Part shown: positions 5,436-5,469 of the stretch, piece by piece
Position numbering within the stretch: position 1 is the first letter of the stretch
How the letters are laid out: each line of letters starts with the position of its first letter
Assembly (NCBI GenBank): GCA_963657295.1
Contig: CAVKMX010000145.1
Location: 1 to 5,469 of the forward strand
Reading direction: 5' to 3'
DNA from: CAG-791 sp963657295
Lineage (GTDB): Bacteria; Bacillota; Clostridia; Lachnospirales; Lachnospiraceae
Length of the DNA stretch: 5,469 nt
Notes under the pieces: generated by a model
The model's database searches: none
Told to the model about the DNA's origin: nothing
Seen by the model: the letters and a program-made list of their open reading frames with translations, nothing else
Program-made: the position numbers and the translations under genes

Positions 5436-5469
5436 AGGCCCCCGGACTGGACATTCTCCGCCACCCTGT

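Larger units (their letters stand above)
5291..5469. other. Non-coding, GC-rich, highly structured region at the window end
   Basis: The 179 bases after the regulator stop contain no credible gene on either strand. A minus-strand frame that runs in from inside the regulator looks like a shadow. After a short AT-richer lead (5291-5320) the sequence turns GC-rich and folds into two neighbouring hairpins, with a short direct repeat flanking the second. No long T run follows either hairpin, so neither is a textbook terminator. It resembles a dispersed intergenic repeat or a structured RNA, but I recognise no known family, and it continues to the window edge. Confidence 0.5.

Overview
The window holds a one-directional (+ strand) gene block. 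In order it carries the 3' part of a LivH-type permease gene, livM, livG and livF (a branched-chain amino acid type ABC importer), then a divergent isocitrate lyase/PEP mutase superfamily enzyme, then a LacI-family regulator. It ends in a 179-base, GC-rich, strongly folding non-coding stretch. The sequence is moderately GC-rich, with C/G favoured at third codon positions, AAGGAGG-like ribosome binding sites and tight ATGA gene overlaps. This fits a Bacillota (Firmicutes), perhaps an anaerobic gut lineage. That placement is an inference from style, and no taxonomic marker is present.

Region 1 (1-3139): livH (5' end outside the window), livM, livG and livF are packed as a single translational unit. 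There is one base between livH and livM, and ATGA stop/start overlaps join livM/livG and livG/livF. The two permeases and two ATPases make a complete membrane core. The solute-binding protein that would set the substrate is not in the window and is probably upstream.

Region 2 (3140-4294): an 84-base gap carries a plausible extended -10 promoter with a near-perfect 15-base palindrome over its -35 side. It leads into a 324-residue (beta/alpha)8-barrel enzyme of the isocitrate lyase/PEP mutase superfamily. The enzyme keeps the general fold motifs, but its metal-site and gating-loop motifs differ from the well-known members, so its reaction cannot be named. A long stem-loop with a short T run lies between it and the next gene and looks like a terminator or attenuator.

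Region 3 (4295-5290): a complete LacI-family repressor-like protein has a clear N-terminal helix-turn-helix and hinge helix and a periplasmic-binding-protein-like effector domain.

Region 4 (5291-5469): no gene is visible. Two adjacent imperfect hairpins and a short direct repeat suggest a dispersed intergenic repeat or structured RNA.

The simplest reading is a regulated uptake-and-use module: the Liv-type importer brings in a carboxylate-bearing small molecule, the lyase/mutase-like enzyme acts on it or a derivative, and the LacI-type protein senses the compound and controls transcription. The families are well supported; the shared substrate is inference.
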